The position numbers were made by a program, and so were the translations under genes. From a virus, in the IMG/VR virus record IMGVR_UViG_3300010430_000134, positions 1 to 42,992 of that record: 42,992 nt of DNA; one strand, given 5' to 3'. The first letter of the stretch is position 1; the number at the start of each line of letters is the position of its first letter. The notes beneath the pieces are model-generated. The model did not search any database. It had not been told where the DNA came from and saw nothing but the letters and a program-made list of their open reading frames with translations. Below are positions 14,661 to 24,126 of this stretch, one piece after another.

Positions 14661-16487
14661 GTGCCAGTCAGCCTGAACGAAGAAGCCAAGAACCTCGTCC
14701 GATCCACCCTGTTCGGTAAGGACTTCGACACCTACGTCACCGAGATCATCGCCACGATGAAGCTGATCTTCGGGGAGGAGATCACCGCCAACTGGACGGC
14801 TCCTTCCAGCCCGGGGCGCACGCTGATCGAGGCCACCGCCTTCGCCCTGTCCACGGCAGCCTGGTATGGCGACCGACAGGCGGACGACACGAACCTGCGG
14901 GACGTTCGCATCCGCACGGCCGCAGTCACCATCGCCCGCCAGCTCGGCTACAAGCCGTCGGCCGCTGTGCCCCCGGCGGTCTCTATCACGATGACGCTCG
15001 ACAACGCGCCCACCGTGACCCGGCTCACTCTCGAAGCGGGGCGCGTGCTGGTCGGCCCCAACGGACTGACCTACCTCATGTCCGAGGAGGTGATCTTCGA
15101 CGTGGGCGAGGTGGGGCCCAAGACCTTCACGGCGATCGAGGGCACGTCGGTCGAAGAAATCTTCACCGGGACCGGCCTGCCCAACCAGTTCTATCTCCTG
15201 GAGACGATCCCGGCGGGCCAGTCGATCGCGCAGGACACGCCACGCGCCTACGTCAACAGCTTCGAGTGGGTCGAGAACGCGCTCCTCGCCTACGAGCAAA
15301 CCAACCAGTTCGAGATCGGCTACGGCTTCAATCCGCCCCGACTCCAGTTCGGTGATGGGATCGCGGGCAACATCCCGTCGGAAGACGCCGAGATCCGCGT
15401 CAGCTACATCACAACGTCCGGCCCCGCTGGCGTGGTCCAGGCCAACACAGTCGTCGCGTTCCAGTCTCCACTCGTTGCTGGACCGGAGACCCTGACCGCC
15501 GTCCTGGTCCACGACGAGCCCAGCACCCCGGGCGGTCCCCGCGAATCCATCGACTCGATCAAGGTCAACGCGCCCCAGGTGTTCCAGACGGCCGGTCGAG
15601 CTGTGACCCAGGCGGACTACGACGCGCTCATCAACGCCTTCGTCGATCCGATCTACGGAGCGGTTGCCATCGGCCGCGCCACGGTGCCTCGCTCGGTGGA
15701 CCAGGACGCCGAAGCGCTGACCATCATCGCGGAGATCGAGGAAGGGTGCCCGCTCGCCCTAGCCCTGACCACGATCCTCGACGGGCCCTTCGTGGTCGGC
15801 GAGGTAGTCACAGGGGCGACCTCCGGGGCGACCGCGCTCGTGATCGGAGTGGTCGGGTCCAGCCTCTCGGTGATTCGCCAATCTGGAGATTTGGTCGTCG
15901 GGGAGTCGATCTCCGGCGTAACCTCTTTGGCCACAGGGACTATCGCCACGATCTCCCTCAGCAGCACCGCCGAGCGCCTCCGGTCCTACTGGGACAAGGT
16001 CTTGGCGTCGAACTGCCAGGCCAACGTGGTGATCGCCCAGGTGCTGGCTGCGGACGCCGTGGGTCGCTACGTGGCGGCCCCCCAGGGGCTCGCTGAGGCC
16101 CTGGAGACCTATCTCGACGCCCTGGCCGAGTCCACCGTCAAGGTGCGCGTCACGGACGGCTCAGTGAACCTCCTGGCCGTGGACCTGACGGTCTCGATCC
16201 AGCTCGACCCGGCGATCACGACCGAGGCGGGGCAGCAGACCGTAGTGACGGACGTTCGAGCCGCCCTGGAGACCGAGCTGCTGGGGCGCGCCTATGGAGA
16301 CTCGCTGCGGATCAGCGACCTCTACACGATCGCGGACGCGATCTCCGGGGTCGTCTACTCGAACATCGCGGTGACCGCGATCAACGGAGCCACGCCTACG
16401 CGCCTCAACTCCTTCGGAGACCTAGTGATTGAGTCCTTCGAGGTTCTTACACTAGGGGCCCAGGTGGCGGTCTCGATCGTTGCGTAA
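14661..16487 (+). CDS. Baseplate wedge protein J (gp6-like)
   Basis: 608 residues; GTG start. Forms the inner baseplate ring with the gp25- and gpI-type proteins. Family features: an N-terminal helix, SPGRTLIEATAFALSTAAWYGDRQ, strand-rich LTLEAGRVLVGPNGLTY, and the classic LQFGDGIAGNIPSEDAEIRVSY followed by GPAGVV. A domain of about 70 residues (roughly 367-435) seems to be inserted: FVVGEVVTGATSGATALV and LVVGESISGVTSLATGTI are two copies of a GE-x-x-x-G-x-T-S-x-A-T repeat also known as a module in other phage structural proteins. The last third returns to the gpJ pattern. Confidence 0.85.
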   Translation: MPVSLNEEAKNLVRSTLFGKDFDTYVTEIIATMKLIFGEEITANWTAPSSPGRTLIEATAFALSTAAWYGDRQADDTNLRDVRIRTAAVTIARQLGYKPSAAVPPAVSITMTLDNAPTVTRLTLEAGRVLVGPNGLTYLMSEEVIFDVGEVGPKTFTAIEGTSVEEIFTGTGLPNQFYLLETIPAGQSIAQDTPRAYVNSFEWVENALLAYEQTNQFEIGYGFNPPRLQFGDGIAGNIPSEDAEIRVSYITTSGPAGVVQANTVVAFQSPLVAGPETLTAVLVHDEPSTPGGPRESIDSIKVNAPQVFQTAGRAVTQADYDALINAFVDPIYGAVAIGRATVPRSVDQDAEALTIIAEIEEGCPLALALTTILDGPFVVGEVVTGATSGATALVIGVVGSSLSVIRQSGDLVVGESISGVTSLATGTIATISLSSTAERLRSYWDKVLASNCQANVVIAQVLAADAVGRYVAAPQGLAEALETYLDALAESTVKVRVTDGSVNLLAVDLTVSIQLDPAITTEAGQQTVVTDVRAALETELLGRAYGDSLRISDLYTIADAISGVVYSNIAVTAINGATPTRLNSFGDLVIESFEVLTLGAQVAVSIVA

Positions 16488-16496
16488 GGAAGCACC

Positions 16497-17486
16497 ATGA
16501 CTGAGCTGACGCCACGTAACTTGTTCCCCTACCCTACGGAACGGGAGGAGCCGTTCAACGACTCCTTCAAGGGTGGGGTGCTGGCCGAGGACAGCAGTCA
16601 CTGGGCGGTGGCGGAGAACGGGAACCTCACCTTCGTGGACGGAGGCTCTTTCACCTTCGATGCGGCCAACGACCTCGTCTACTGGACCGCCCAGATCGAC
16701 ATTTCCGGGTTCTCGACCGGCTACGCGGCCTTCATTCCAGGCCCCCGGTCCCTGGAGATCAAGGACCAGGAGGTGGTGTTTTTCAAGATGCCCCGCCTGA
16801 TCCAGAACCAGAACGTCGAAGCGGAGCTGTTCCGCTCGAACCGGATCTTCCTGGAGGGGGTCCGGCTCCACGATCTGCGCCTGTTCGTCTACCGGCGGGG
16901 CGACACGCTCTACTTCCCGAACGGGGTCTCGCTGCGCGACGGGGAGACGGGTGTTCTGTTCGGGTCCGGGCTCGGAGTCATCACCGGCACCGTCCCCCAC
17001 AGTCACGCGACCGCTGTCCTCCTGGTCCCGCCCGCAGCCACGACGGCGCTCAACCCGCTCCCGCCCTACATCGCCCCCGAGCTGAAGCGGGTGGACGTGT
17101 TCAAGAACGGGCTGCTCCTGATCGAAGGCGGCGGCGAAGACTACACGGTGGACTACGGCACCGGCACGATCAACCTGACGGTCGCGGCGGGCGGAGCCGA
17201 CAAGTATGTGGTCTGGCGTGAGCTGCAAGAGTTCACAGCGCTCACCACGAGCCACGAGCACGCCGTCAAGCTGGTCATCACCCCGGGAATCCCCGGGACC
17301 ACCCTGCTCAACGTCCTGGCGACCTCGCCCGCGCTTGAGCGGGTCGATGTGTTCCGCAACGGCCAGCTCCTGGTCGAGGGCGGGGGCGAGGACTACACCG
17401 TTGACCTCACGACCGGCCTGGTGACCTTGGCGGTCGGCTCACTCGGCGGCGACAAGTTCGAGATCATGAGGGAAATCAACATCTAG
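16497..17486 (+). CDS. Baseplate-associated protein with HxH and NG-repeat duplication
   Basis: 329 residues, located between the gpJ- and gpI-like genes. The first ~165 residues contain FNDSFKGGVLAEDSSHWAVA and a beta-rich fold. The rest is a duplication with an 85-residue period: H168-S-H170 then ELKRVDVFKNGLLLIEGGG-EDYTVD, and H253-E-H255 then ALERVDVFRNGQLLVEGGG-EDYTVD. The VFxNG...EDYT unit is a common phage adhesin module; the two HxH sites may bind metal. Position points to a baseplate or fibre-anchor role. Family not recognised. Confidence 0.65.
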   Translation: MTELTPRNLFPYPTEREEPFNDSFKGGVLAEDSSHWAVAENGNLTFVDGGSFTFDAANDLVYWTAQIDISGFSTGYAAFIPGPRSLEIKDQEVVFFKMPRLIQNQNVEAELFRSNRIFLEGVRLHDLRLFVYRRGDTLYFPNGVSLRDGETGVLFGSGLGVITGTVPHSHATAVLLVPPAATTALNPLPPYIAPELKRVDVFKNGLLLIEGGGEDYTVDYGTGTINLTVAAGGADKYVVWRELQEFTALTTSHEHAVKLVITPGIPGTTLLNVLATSPALERVDVFRNGQLLVEGGGEDYTVDLTTGLVTLAVGSLGGDKFEIMREINI

Positions 17487-18385
17487 TGCCTGGCAAGCCT
17501 TCTACGATCGGGTTCGGGTTCCAGCCCTTCGGACAATACCCCTGGGGTTCGTCCGATTGGGCCGAGGAAGTCCTGTGGCGAATCCTCCCGATCTGGATGC
17601 GCGACAGCGACGCCCAAGCGCCTGGCCTCGTGGACATGCCGCTGCGGAGCTGGATCGACACGATCAAGCCCTACTTCGAGGAGATCCGCTTCAAGTGGTC
17701 GATCTTCCCGGATCTCATGGACGCCCAGTTCTGCCCGCTGAGCAACCTCCCCCAGCTCGCCTACACGTTCGGACTGCCTGAGCAGGACGAGGAGAAGTCC
17801 GAGGCGCTGCGACGGTCCGAGATCCTCAACGCCACGACGCTCTACCGGAACAAGGGAACCGACCTGGGCTACGAGATCATGGCTGGGTTCGAGGGGCTCG
17901 TCGTCGAGATCACGCCGATCTGGGCAGAGACCAAGCTCCCCGGTGCGGCGTTGATCGAGGGGGACGACTATCCGTCTGGCACCGAGTTCGTCGCCGACTT
18001 CGACGACTTCCCCGCTGACGCGCTTCCGGCGGATGCGACCTTCGACGATCCGTTCGCGAGGTGGCCCGCCTTCTTGGACATCGACGGGATCTGTCGCACT
18101 CACCGCCTCCGGCTGTTCTTCACCACGGTGGACGACACAGAGATCAAGGACTTCACCGGAACCTCGCAGCGTGTGCTCCAGGCGATCGAGCGTGTGCGCC
18201 CAATCCACGTCATCATCGACGCAGCTACCTTCGACGGCACCCGTGGCGTCGGAGGCGGCTGGTCCATTTCGGTCCAGGCGGAGAACTCTGCTGTTGGGGG
18301 TGGGTGGTCCATTCCGGTAGCTTCACAGCCCTCAGCCGTGGCCGGGGGCTGGAGCATTCCAGTCGTCGCAACGCCAGTCCCGTAG
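17486..18385 (+). CDS. Tail protein I-like baseplate protein
   Basis: 299 residues; GTG start sharing one base with the previous stop. The N-terminal two thirds match the gpI pattern: WRILPIWMRDSD, IKPYFEEIRFKWSIFPDLMDAQ, LPQLAYTFGL, then ALRRSEILNATTLYRNKGTD (the R-x-x-x-x-x-A...YR-x-KGT motif). gpI connects the J-type ring to fibres. The C-terminus carries three ~17-residue copies of GGGWSIxV (about residues 255-293), an unusual aromatic repeat that may dock a fibre. It is the last recognisable baseplate gene before the adhesin cluster. Confidence 0.8.
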   Translation: MPGKPSTIGFGFQPFGQYPWGSSDWAEEVLWRILPIWMRDSDAQAPGLVDMPLRSWIDTIKPYFEEIRFKWSIFPDLMDAQFCPLSNLPQLAYTFGLPEQDEEKSEALRRSEILNATTLYRNKGTDLGYEIMAGFEGLVVEITPIWAETKLPGAALIEGDDYPSGTEFVADFDDFPADALPADATFDDPFARWPAFLDIDGICRTHRLRLFFTTVDDTEIKDFTGTSQRVLQAIERVRPIHVIIDAATFDGTRGVGGGWSISVQAENSAVGGGWSIPVASQPSAVAGGWSIPVVATPVP

Positions 18386-18395
18386 GAACCAACCA

Positions 18396-19832
18396 ATGGC
18401 GCAGCTCCTAGCCTATGACCGTCCCAACCAGCAGCCGACCCTGTTGGACACGATCAACGTGGCCACCGCTACGCTTGGCGGGACGGTCGCGGCTGCCGAG
18501 ACCACCAACGCTTTCCCCAACCGGACGAAGAACATCGTCTCGACCTACCTGGGCGACGCCTACCTGCTCTACTTGCAGGCGGGCGGCGACGTCGAGCTGG
18601 CGGGCTACAACGGAGCGACTTGGCCCGACGTGGCCGGGTTCTTCACCGTCTCCCCGACCACCGGTGGGGTGGTCCCGGGCGCGCTCCACGTTCACGAGGA
18701 CCGGCTGTTCGCCTTCGTCCTCGACGACGGGGCAGCGAACGAGCGGATCTTCGCGGTCCGGTCCGACCCGAACGACGGCACCACTTGGGCCTTCGCTTCC
18801 ACCTTCGTCTTTGGGGTGGCGGTCACAGCCCCGCTGGGCCATTCGATCCGGTGGCGCAACGCGATCTGGTTCGCGACCTCGAACGGGCTCGTCTACTACA
18901 TCCCCAGCACGAACACCTGGGGCACGATCGACACCGGCGACGACACCCTCCTCACCGGCGACAAGGTCTGCCAGGGCATGTTCGCCAGCGAGGGCGGCAA
19001 CCTCTACTTCATCATGCCGAACGACACCCTGGTGACGACGCCGCAGCTCTACCAGCTCGACCCAGCCTGGGATCTCACAGCTCCTCCAGCCTCTCCGGCC
19101 TGGTCCAACGCAGGCGTCCTCTTCCCGACGGCGGGGGCAATCACCCCGGGCCCCGACAACGGGACTTACGCCCTGTTCCGCAACAAGGTCGGCGTCCTCA
19201 CGGCGTGGTATTCCGGCAACGTGGCCACCAAGGTCGTGCAGATCCAGGATCTGGGCTCGGGTCTCCAGGCCACCGACGTGTCCACCACGGTCTTGCCGTC
19301 CGGGTTCTCCAGCCAGCTCGACACCGGCTGGTCGGTGTTCGTGGACGACCGGCGGCGGACCAACGAGCAGTTCACGATCCTGGGGCGCGATGTCACGGCG
19401 ATCCCCAACTCGATCGTGGTCTTCTCCTGGGACGGCTCCAGCCAGGCCACCCTGCTCGGGCGTCTCGACGCCGGGGGCGGTGGGCTCGATCTCCTGCTCC
19501 CCGACGAGGAGCGCGGCGACTTCCGGCTTTGGACCGATGTTCAGCCGACGTGCCACATTCGCTCGACGGCCCCCGAGTTCCCTGGGCGCACCCGGATCAA
19601 CTACACGATCCGCGATCAGCTCTCGCGCCCCATCGACATCTCCGGGGAATACTCTGTGGATTCGCAGACCTGGTTCCCCATGAGCCAAGGTGACGGGGAC
19701 GATGGCAGCTCACAGCTCGCCAGCACCTCCGGCGGCAACGACTACTTCTTCTTTTGGGACAGCTACAACGATCTTGCGGGCGACCTCGACCGAGTGGACA
19801 TCCGCATGATCGCGCGTCTTGCTGGTGTATAG
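18396..19832 (+). CDS. Beta-propeller-like virion protein 1
   Basis: 478 residues. Repeating blade-like stretches such as LHVHEDRLFAFVLDDG, IRWRNAIWFATSNGLVYY and GNLYFIMPND indicate a propeller. The last ~90 residues (TRINYTIRDQLSRPIDISGEY, SVDSQTWFPM, FFWDSYNDLAG) resemble an Ig-like module seen at the ends of many secreted and viral beta proteins. It shares this architecture with the proteins at 19849 and 21947. Likely a receptor-binding or baseplate-rim component; that is inference. A TAGGA precedes the ATG. Confidence 0.65.
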   Translation: MAQLLAYDRPNQQPTLLDTINVATATLGGTVAAAETTNAFPNRTKNIVSTYLGDAYLLYLQAGGDVELAGYNGATWPDVAGFFTVSPTTGGVVPGALHVHEDRLFAFVLDDGAANERIFAVRSDPNDGTTWAFASTFVFGVAVTAPLGHSIRWRNAIWFATSNGLVYYIPSTNTWGTIDTGDDTLLTGDKVCQGMFASEGGNLYFIMPNDTLVTTPQLYQLDPAWDLTAPPASPAWSNAGVLFPTAGAITPGPDNGTYALFRNKVGVLTAWYSGNVATKVVQIQDLGSGLQATDVSTTVLPSGFSSQLDTGWSVFVDDRRRTNEQFTILGRDVTAIPNSIVVFSWDGSSQATLLGRLDAGGGGLDLLLPDEERGDFRLWTDVQPTCHIRSTAPEFPGRTRINYTIRDQLSRPIDISGEYSVDSQTWFPMSQGDGDDGSSQLASTSGGNDYFFFWDSYNDLAGDLDRVDIRMIARLAGV

Positions 19833-19848
19833 GAACGGGAGATAGCAC

Positions 19849-21390
19849 ATGGCGATCAGCACCTTGATGGCGTGGCGCGCTGGCTACAGTGGGGCTGTGC
19901 AGGCGCTGCGCGTGCTGAACGGCACCACGCTGGAGAGCACCCAGCTTGGCGCGGCCACTGGGTTCACAGCCTCTGGCTGGGACACCGGCCTTGATGGGCC
20001 GCCCCGTCACAGCCGGATCGTTGAGTTCCGGGGCGATCTCTACGTTTATCACAACGGGACGACGGGGATCTACAAGTTCGTCTTCGGAAGCAAGACCTGG
20101 TCCTTGGTCCACACGTTGTCTCCCGCGCCGAACACCGGCGACGACAACACCGTCAGCGGTTTCGAGGTGATCGAGGTCAACAACGAGGCGCGGCTCTACC
20201 TCTTCTATCGCCAGTCACTCAGCACGGCCAGCCATACCCGATGGAGCAACGACGGCTCGACGTGGAACAGCGGGGCGGGCCCAACCTCCTCCCTCGGCGT
20301 GTTCTTCCACCGCCTTCAGTCCTACCAAGGCTTGATCTACGCGACTACCGGGGACAACGCGGGCGACAGCGTGCGCGCCTACGATCCGAGCGGAGATACA
20401 TGGAGCAACGTGCCTGTAGTCGGTTCGGCGATCACCACCATCCCCCACGTCTGGATCAACTTCAAAGGCCGTCTCCTGTTGATTGGGCCGAACGCGAACT
20501 TCTCATTCCAAGGGCTGATGACGTTCAAGGAGCTTGTCGGCGGCGGGCTCAACGACGTCACCTACAGTGGCGGCTCCGACCCGGGCGACATGATTACGGC
20601 GCAGGCGTCGCCGAGGGGCTCGGTCTTTGCGTTCGAGGACAATGACCGTCTCTACGTGCTTTTCAACGAGAAGCTGGTCAACGGGGCGGGCAACACGGCG
20701 GGCCAGGTGCGCTGCACCGAGTTCATTCCGAACGGCACCGCGATCGGCTCCACCTGGCAAGAGAACGACATCAGCAGCACCGTGATCCCCGCCGCATGGC
20801 GTACGGGCGGTGCCTTCGCCAACTTGTTCCACGAAAACGCCGCCTTCATGGGCTACGTGGACGTCACCGTGCCGGGGACGCCCGAAATCTTCGCCTGGCG
20901 ATACCGCGACACCTCCACTATCGAGCAGTCCACCTTCTGGACCTGGAACGGCAACGGTTCGCCCATGACCGTCGTCAACAGCAACGTGACCGCAGAAGTT
21001 CAGGTGCCGAGTGGTCCGAACATGACCGGCGAGCACGTCTACACCGAAGGCGACTTCGACGTCACGCTGGAGAACCTCGTGGTGACCCCCGGGAAGATCA
21101 GCTTCGACTTCCAGGCGCACACCCCGCTCGACTCCAGCTCGCCCAGCACCAAGCAGGGCCGGTTGTTCTATACCCTTGGCGGCACCGACTGGATCCAGGC
21201 CACGCTCAGCACCGCTGGCGGGGACGCTCCCTCCGTTGTTTCGGGCGGTGACCCGGCCCCCACGATCAGCACGAACCTCCTTCAGGGAATCACAGTCGGC
21301 AGCTCGGTGTTCCGGGCGGTGTGGGACGCTGTAGCTGACGGTCTCGTTGGCGTGGGCGAGGATGTCAAGCTGGCGTTGGAGGTCTTCTAG
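19849..21390 (+). CDS. Beta-propeller-like virion protein 2
   Basis: 513 residues. GGGAG lies upstream of the ATG. Blades of the type RIVEFRGDLYVYHNGTTGIYK, RLQSYQGLIYATTGDN and WINFKGRLLLIGPNA repeat every ~50 residues. The C-terminal ~95 residues (KISFDFQAHTPL to FRAVWDAVADGLVG) are the same kind of module as in the flanking propeller proteins. The next gene starts on its last base (TAGTG). Probably an adhesin or a structural part of the tail tip; not assigned to a named family. Confidence 0.65.
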   Translation: MAISTLMAWRAGYSGAVQALRVLNGTTLESTQLGAATGFTASGWDTGLDGPPRHSRIVEFRGDLYVYHNGTTGIYKFVFGSKTWSLVHTLSPAPNTGDDNTVSGFEVIEVNNEARLYLFYRQSLSTASHTRWSNDGSTWNSGAGPTSSLGVFFHRLQSYQGLIYATTGDNAGDSVRAYDPSGDTWSNVPVVGSAITTIPHVWINFKGRLLLIGPNANFSFQGLMTFKELVGGGLNDVTYSGGSDPGDMITAQASPRGSVFAFEDNDRLYVLFNEKLVNGAGNTAGQVRCTEFIPNGTAIGSTWQENDISSTVIPAAWRTGGAFANLFHENAAFMGYVDVTVPGTPEIFAWRYRDTSTIEQSTFWTWNGNGSPMTVVNSNVTAEVQVPSGPNMTGEHVYTEGDFDVTLENLVVTPGKISFDFQAHTPLDSSSPSTKQGRLFYTLGGTDWIQATLSTAGGDAPSVVSGGDPAPTISTNLLQGITVGSSVFRAVWDAVADGLVGVGEDVKLALEVF

Positions 21391-21950
21391 TGGCGCGGAA
21401 CCTTCTAGTCTGTAACGACGGGGGCACGGAGCTGCTGACCACCATCGGTGCAGCCGATGACTCCATGGTGCTGACCAGCATGGGGCGCAAGCGCGCCGAC
21501 TCACTGGTCGCAGGCGTCCAGGCAGAAGTCACCCTTCCCGGGGTGGACTCCGACGGCGATGTGCTTGTGAAGTCCTACTTCGGCGGCGCGCAGTGGAACC
21601 AGGTTCAGGTCGCCTTCGAGACCGGCCCGACCGGGGTCAGCAACGAGGACTTGGATCTGCGCGTCGATGTTCAAGGAGCCGGGCCCGCCTGGGAGGTCTC
21701 CGTCCAGTTCGCCACCGACGGGAGCGGCAACTCCATCACCCCGACTGCCTCGGAGGTGGAGACGCTCCTGAACTCAGACCCGGCCGTGGCCACTATCCTC
21801 GAAGCATCGCTACCCGGTTCAGGCGCGTCCGATGTGGTGGCTGTTGCGCTGACCCCCCTTACCGGGGGCATCAGCTCGGGGAGCTGGGTCAAGTTCGAGG
21901 GCAAGCCCCCTGTTTGCTGTCAGATCCACCGTGTCGAGGTTTCCCCATGA
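21390..21950 (+). CDS. Hypothetical protein between propeller genes
   Basis: 186 residues; GTG start overlapping the previous stop by 1 base, and its own stop overlaps the next ATG. The central region (DLDLRVDVQGAGPAWEVSVQF, ITPTASEVETLLNSDPAVATI) has a pattern seen in phage structural proteins, where a helix with TAxEV...LN is followed by a strand. Cys-Cys near the end (VCCQIHRVE). Placement between two related propeller genes suggests it is part of the same sub-assembly. I do not recognise a family. Confidence 0.6.
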   Translation: MARNLLVCNDGGTELLTTIGAADDSMVLTSMGRKRADSLVAGVQAEVTLPGVDSDGDVLVKSYFGGAQWNQVQVAFETGPTGVSNEDLDLRVDVQGAGPAWEVSVQFATDGSGNSITPTASEVETLLNSDPAVATILEASLPGSGASDVVAVALTPLTGGISSGSWVKFEGKPPVCCQIHRVEVSP

Positions 21951-23410
21951 CCGCTTCCCTTCTCTTCTGCGACAGCCGTGGCGGGGCTGGTGTTTGCACC
22001 GCCTACCGCTACAACGGCGCGACCCCCGCCCAGATTGGCAACACCTTCGGTGTCAGGGGAACCGGCAACAACAACCAGGCAGCGCCTCGCCAGGGCCTGC
22101 GCTGGTTCAAAAGCAATCTCTACGCGGCGGCCCAGAACGGGATCTACGTCAAGGACGACCCGACCACCAACTCCGGGGGTTGGACGCAAGCCCACGCTTA
22201 CACGGGCTCGCGCGCAGACGGCCAAGGTCACGCTGGGCTGCACGTCGTCAACATCAGCGACGGGACGTGGCTTACGACCTTCTACTACACCACCTCCACG
22301 AATGTCTGGCGGTGGGTGAAGTTCGACGGGACGACGTGGACGACCGGCTCCACCGGAGTGGTCTCGGGCAGCAGTGTCACGGACTTCCAAGAGGTCACCG
22401 TCTATCGCAACGTCCTGCACGTCTTCTGTCGGCTCACCTCGACGGAGAAGACCCTCACCTACGATCCGGCAAGCGAGACGGTTGCGGTCGTCACCAACCC
22501 GTTCAACGCCAACCTGGTGTGGTCCGCCTGTGTCTTCAACGACGCCCTCTACTGCGTCTGGTGGAACACCGCCGGGACTACGGCGGGGCTCTACACCTTC
22601 TCGGGCGGTGCCTGGGTCCACGTTGCTGGATCCGACGTAGCGCACACCATCACCACTACGACCTCGTCGGAGCCCAAGTGGGGACTCTTCACCGACGGCA
22701 CCTATCTCTACGGCTTGGTCGCGGCTGCCGGGAACGGCTGGAAGTGCGTCCAGTGGGACAACACGCTCGGCACTCCGACAGACATCAGCACGCTCGTCCT
22801 TCCCAACTCGCTGCTCAGCGTCCTCGACGGTGGGGCCGGAACTGTGGACAACCGCTTCGGCAGGTTCATTCCGACCCTCGACCAGGACTCCGTGCCCACG
22901 ACCGCCGACATCTGGCTGTTCCAGGCCGCCAACTCGAACGCGGGCACGCCCTGGAACCTCTGGAAGTGGAACGGACCGGGGACGCTGATCGGCAACGCGG
23001 GCGTGGCCGACGATGTAGGCGGCGACGTGTATCACGCGATCCCCTCGGGACTGGTTCCCGGGGGCGAGGCCATCTGGTCCGCAGGGAAGTTCGACATCTG
23101 GATCACCGGAAAGACCCCGGTCCCCAACGCCCAGCGCACCACGTTCCGCTGCTCCGGCGACCCCGGGACGGCAGACAAGACCGTCACCTTCTACCGCGAC
23201 GCCGAGAACGAGCCCCCGCTCGCCATCGCTACGCTCACCGGTGTTGGGGTGATCTCCGGGTCGCCTGCTGGCTCCCCCTCGCTCGGCACCAACCAAGTTC
23301 TGAACGTCGATGCAGACCCCACCGTCGAGTACTACGCTGACTGGTCGCTGGTGACGGACGGGTTCGTAGATGGGGACCGCGCGCAGCTCAAGCCCGTCAT
23401 CGCAGTCTAG
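21947..23410 (+). CDS. Beta-propeller-like virion protein 3
   Basis: 487 residues when started at the ATG overlapping the previous stop (ATGA at 21947); the frame stays open upstream to 21593 but that stretch lies inside the previous gene. Propeller-like blades include LRWFKSNLYAAAQNGIY, VTVYRNVLHVFCRLTS and ACVFNDALYCVWWNTAG. The C-terminal module (TTFRCSGDPG... YYADWSLVTDGFVDGDRAQLK) parallels those at 18396 and 19849. With them it forms a three-member family whose members differ strongly in blade sequence, as expected for receptor-binding parts. Confidence 0.65.
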   Translation: MTASLLFCDSRGGAGVCTAYRYNGATPAQIGNTFGVRGTGNNNQAAPRQGLRWFKSNLYAAAQNGIYVKDDPTTNSGGWTQAHAYTGSRADGQGHAGLHVVNISDGTWLTTFYYTTSTNVWRWVKFDGTTWTTGSTGVVSGSSVTDFQEVTVYRNVLHVFCRLTSTEKTLTYDPASETVAVVTNPFNANLVWSACVFNDALYCVWWNTAGTTAGLYTFSGGAWVHVAGSDVAHTITTTTSSEPKWGLFTDGTYLYGLVAAAGNGWKCVQWDNTLGTPTDISTLVLPNSLLSVLDGGAGTVDNRFGRFIPTLDQDSVPTTADIWLFQAANSNAGTPWNLWKWNGPGTLIGNAGVADDVGGDVYHAIPSGLVPGGEAIWSAGKFDIWITGKTPVPNAQRTTFRCSGDPGTADKTVTFYRDAENEPPLAIATLTGVGVISGSPAGSPSLGTNQVLNVDADPTVEYYADWSLVTDGFVDGDRAQLKPVIAV

Positions 23411-23419
23411 GGGTAGCTC

Positions 23420-24124
23420 GTGGTCAGCAACAAAGCCGGAGCGTTCGCAACCGACTTTAGTGCTAGTACGTCCACTACGTCCTACAAGAGCGGGAAGGTC
23501 TACACCGGCCAGGTCGGGGGGATCAAGACGCTCAGTAACAAGGGCGGTCTTTCGGGCCTGGAGTTTCCGCCGGGCAGCACCTTCTCCGCGCCGATGTCGC
23601 ATGCGGTCGCAACCGCAGAAGGGCAGCAGAACAGCAGCTTCACGGAGCCCTTCGACCACCTCGTAGCTTCCATACCCGGCGGGAACTACTCGCAGCCCTT
23701 CGACCACGGGGTCAATGCGTTCCCCGACGGCTGGTCAGAGCCCTTCGACCACGAGGTTTCGACGAGTCCCGGCATCGCGGCCGGACCGGTCTTCGATCAC
23801 TTCGCCGAGATTGGGACTGGGCTTGCAGCCGGGCCCGTCTTCGATCACAACGCGCAAGCCTTCCCGGGTATCGCCGCTGGGCCCGTGTTCGACCACGACG
23901 CCGAGGCTATACTGCCGACCATCGGGACCGGGCAGTCGATCCCCGTGAGCTTCCTCGCCGATGGGATCCCTCCTCTCCTGATTCCCCTCGACCCTGACAC
24001 ACAGGTGGAGGAAGATGTCCGGGTTCCGCCGGTGAGGCAGTACGTCGATTTCCTGAGCCCCAACGTCTATCCAGTCGAGGGCGATCAACTAGGCCGTCCG
24101 GCTGGCGGCGGAAGGGGCTTCTAA
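23420..24124 (+). CDS. Protein with seven ~16-residue FDH repeats
   Basis: 234 residues; GTG start. Residues ~55-165 are tandem units centred on PFDH or VFDH (EPFDHLVAS, QPFDHGVNA, EPFDHEVST, GPVFDHFAE, GPVFDHNAQ, GPVFDHDAE), preceded by a degenerate APMSHAVA. The last four units are 16 residues apart. Each unit offers one Asp-His pair, so a metal-binding or repetitive beta-fibre rod is possible. The C-terminus is Pro/Asp-rich (IPLDPDTQVEEDVRVPP). No family recognised. It leads directly into another His/Asp repeat protein 3 bases downstream, so the two may form one fibre. Confidence 0.6.
   Translation: MVSNKAGAFATDFSASTSTTSYKSGKVYTGQVGGIKTLSNKGGLSGLEFPPGSTFSAPMSHAVATAEGQQNSSFTEPFDHLVASIPGGNYSQPFDHGVNAFPDGWSEPFDHEVSTSPGIAAGPVFDHFAEIGTGLAAGPVFDHNAQAFPGIAAGPVFDHDAEAILPTIGTGQSIPVSFLADGIPPLLIPLDPDTQVEEDVRVPPVRQYVDFLSPNVYPVEGDQLGRPAGGGRGF
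23594..23896 (+). repeat. In-gene tandem repeat, ~48-nt units (FDH)
   Basis: The Phe codon of each FDH falls at 23651, 23699, 23744, 23792, 23840 and 23888, i.e. steps of 48, 45, 48, 48 and 48 nt, plus a degenerate first unit at 23594. DNA identity is highest between the last three units. Confidence 0.75.
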
Positions 24125-24126
24125 CC

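Noticed and set aside
21593-21946. N-terminal extension of the third propeller protein
   Set aside because: Lies wholly within the previous gene in another frame; the ATG at 21947 in an ATGA overlap is the natural start.
21920-23707. 595-codon open frame on the - strand
   Set aside because: Antisense shadow of the third propeller gene; spans two real genes and lacks a start signal.
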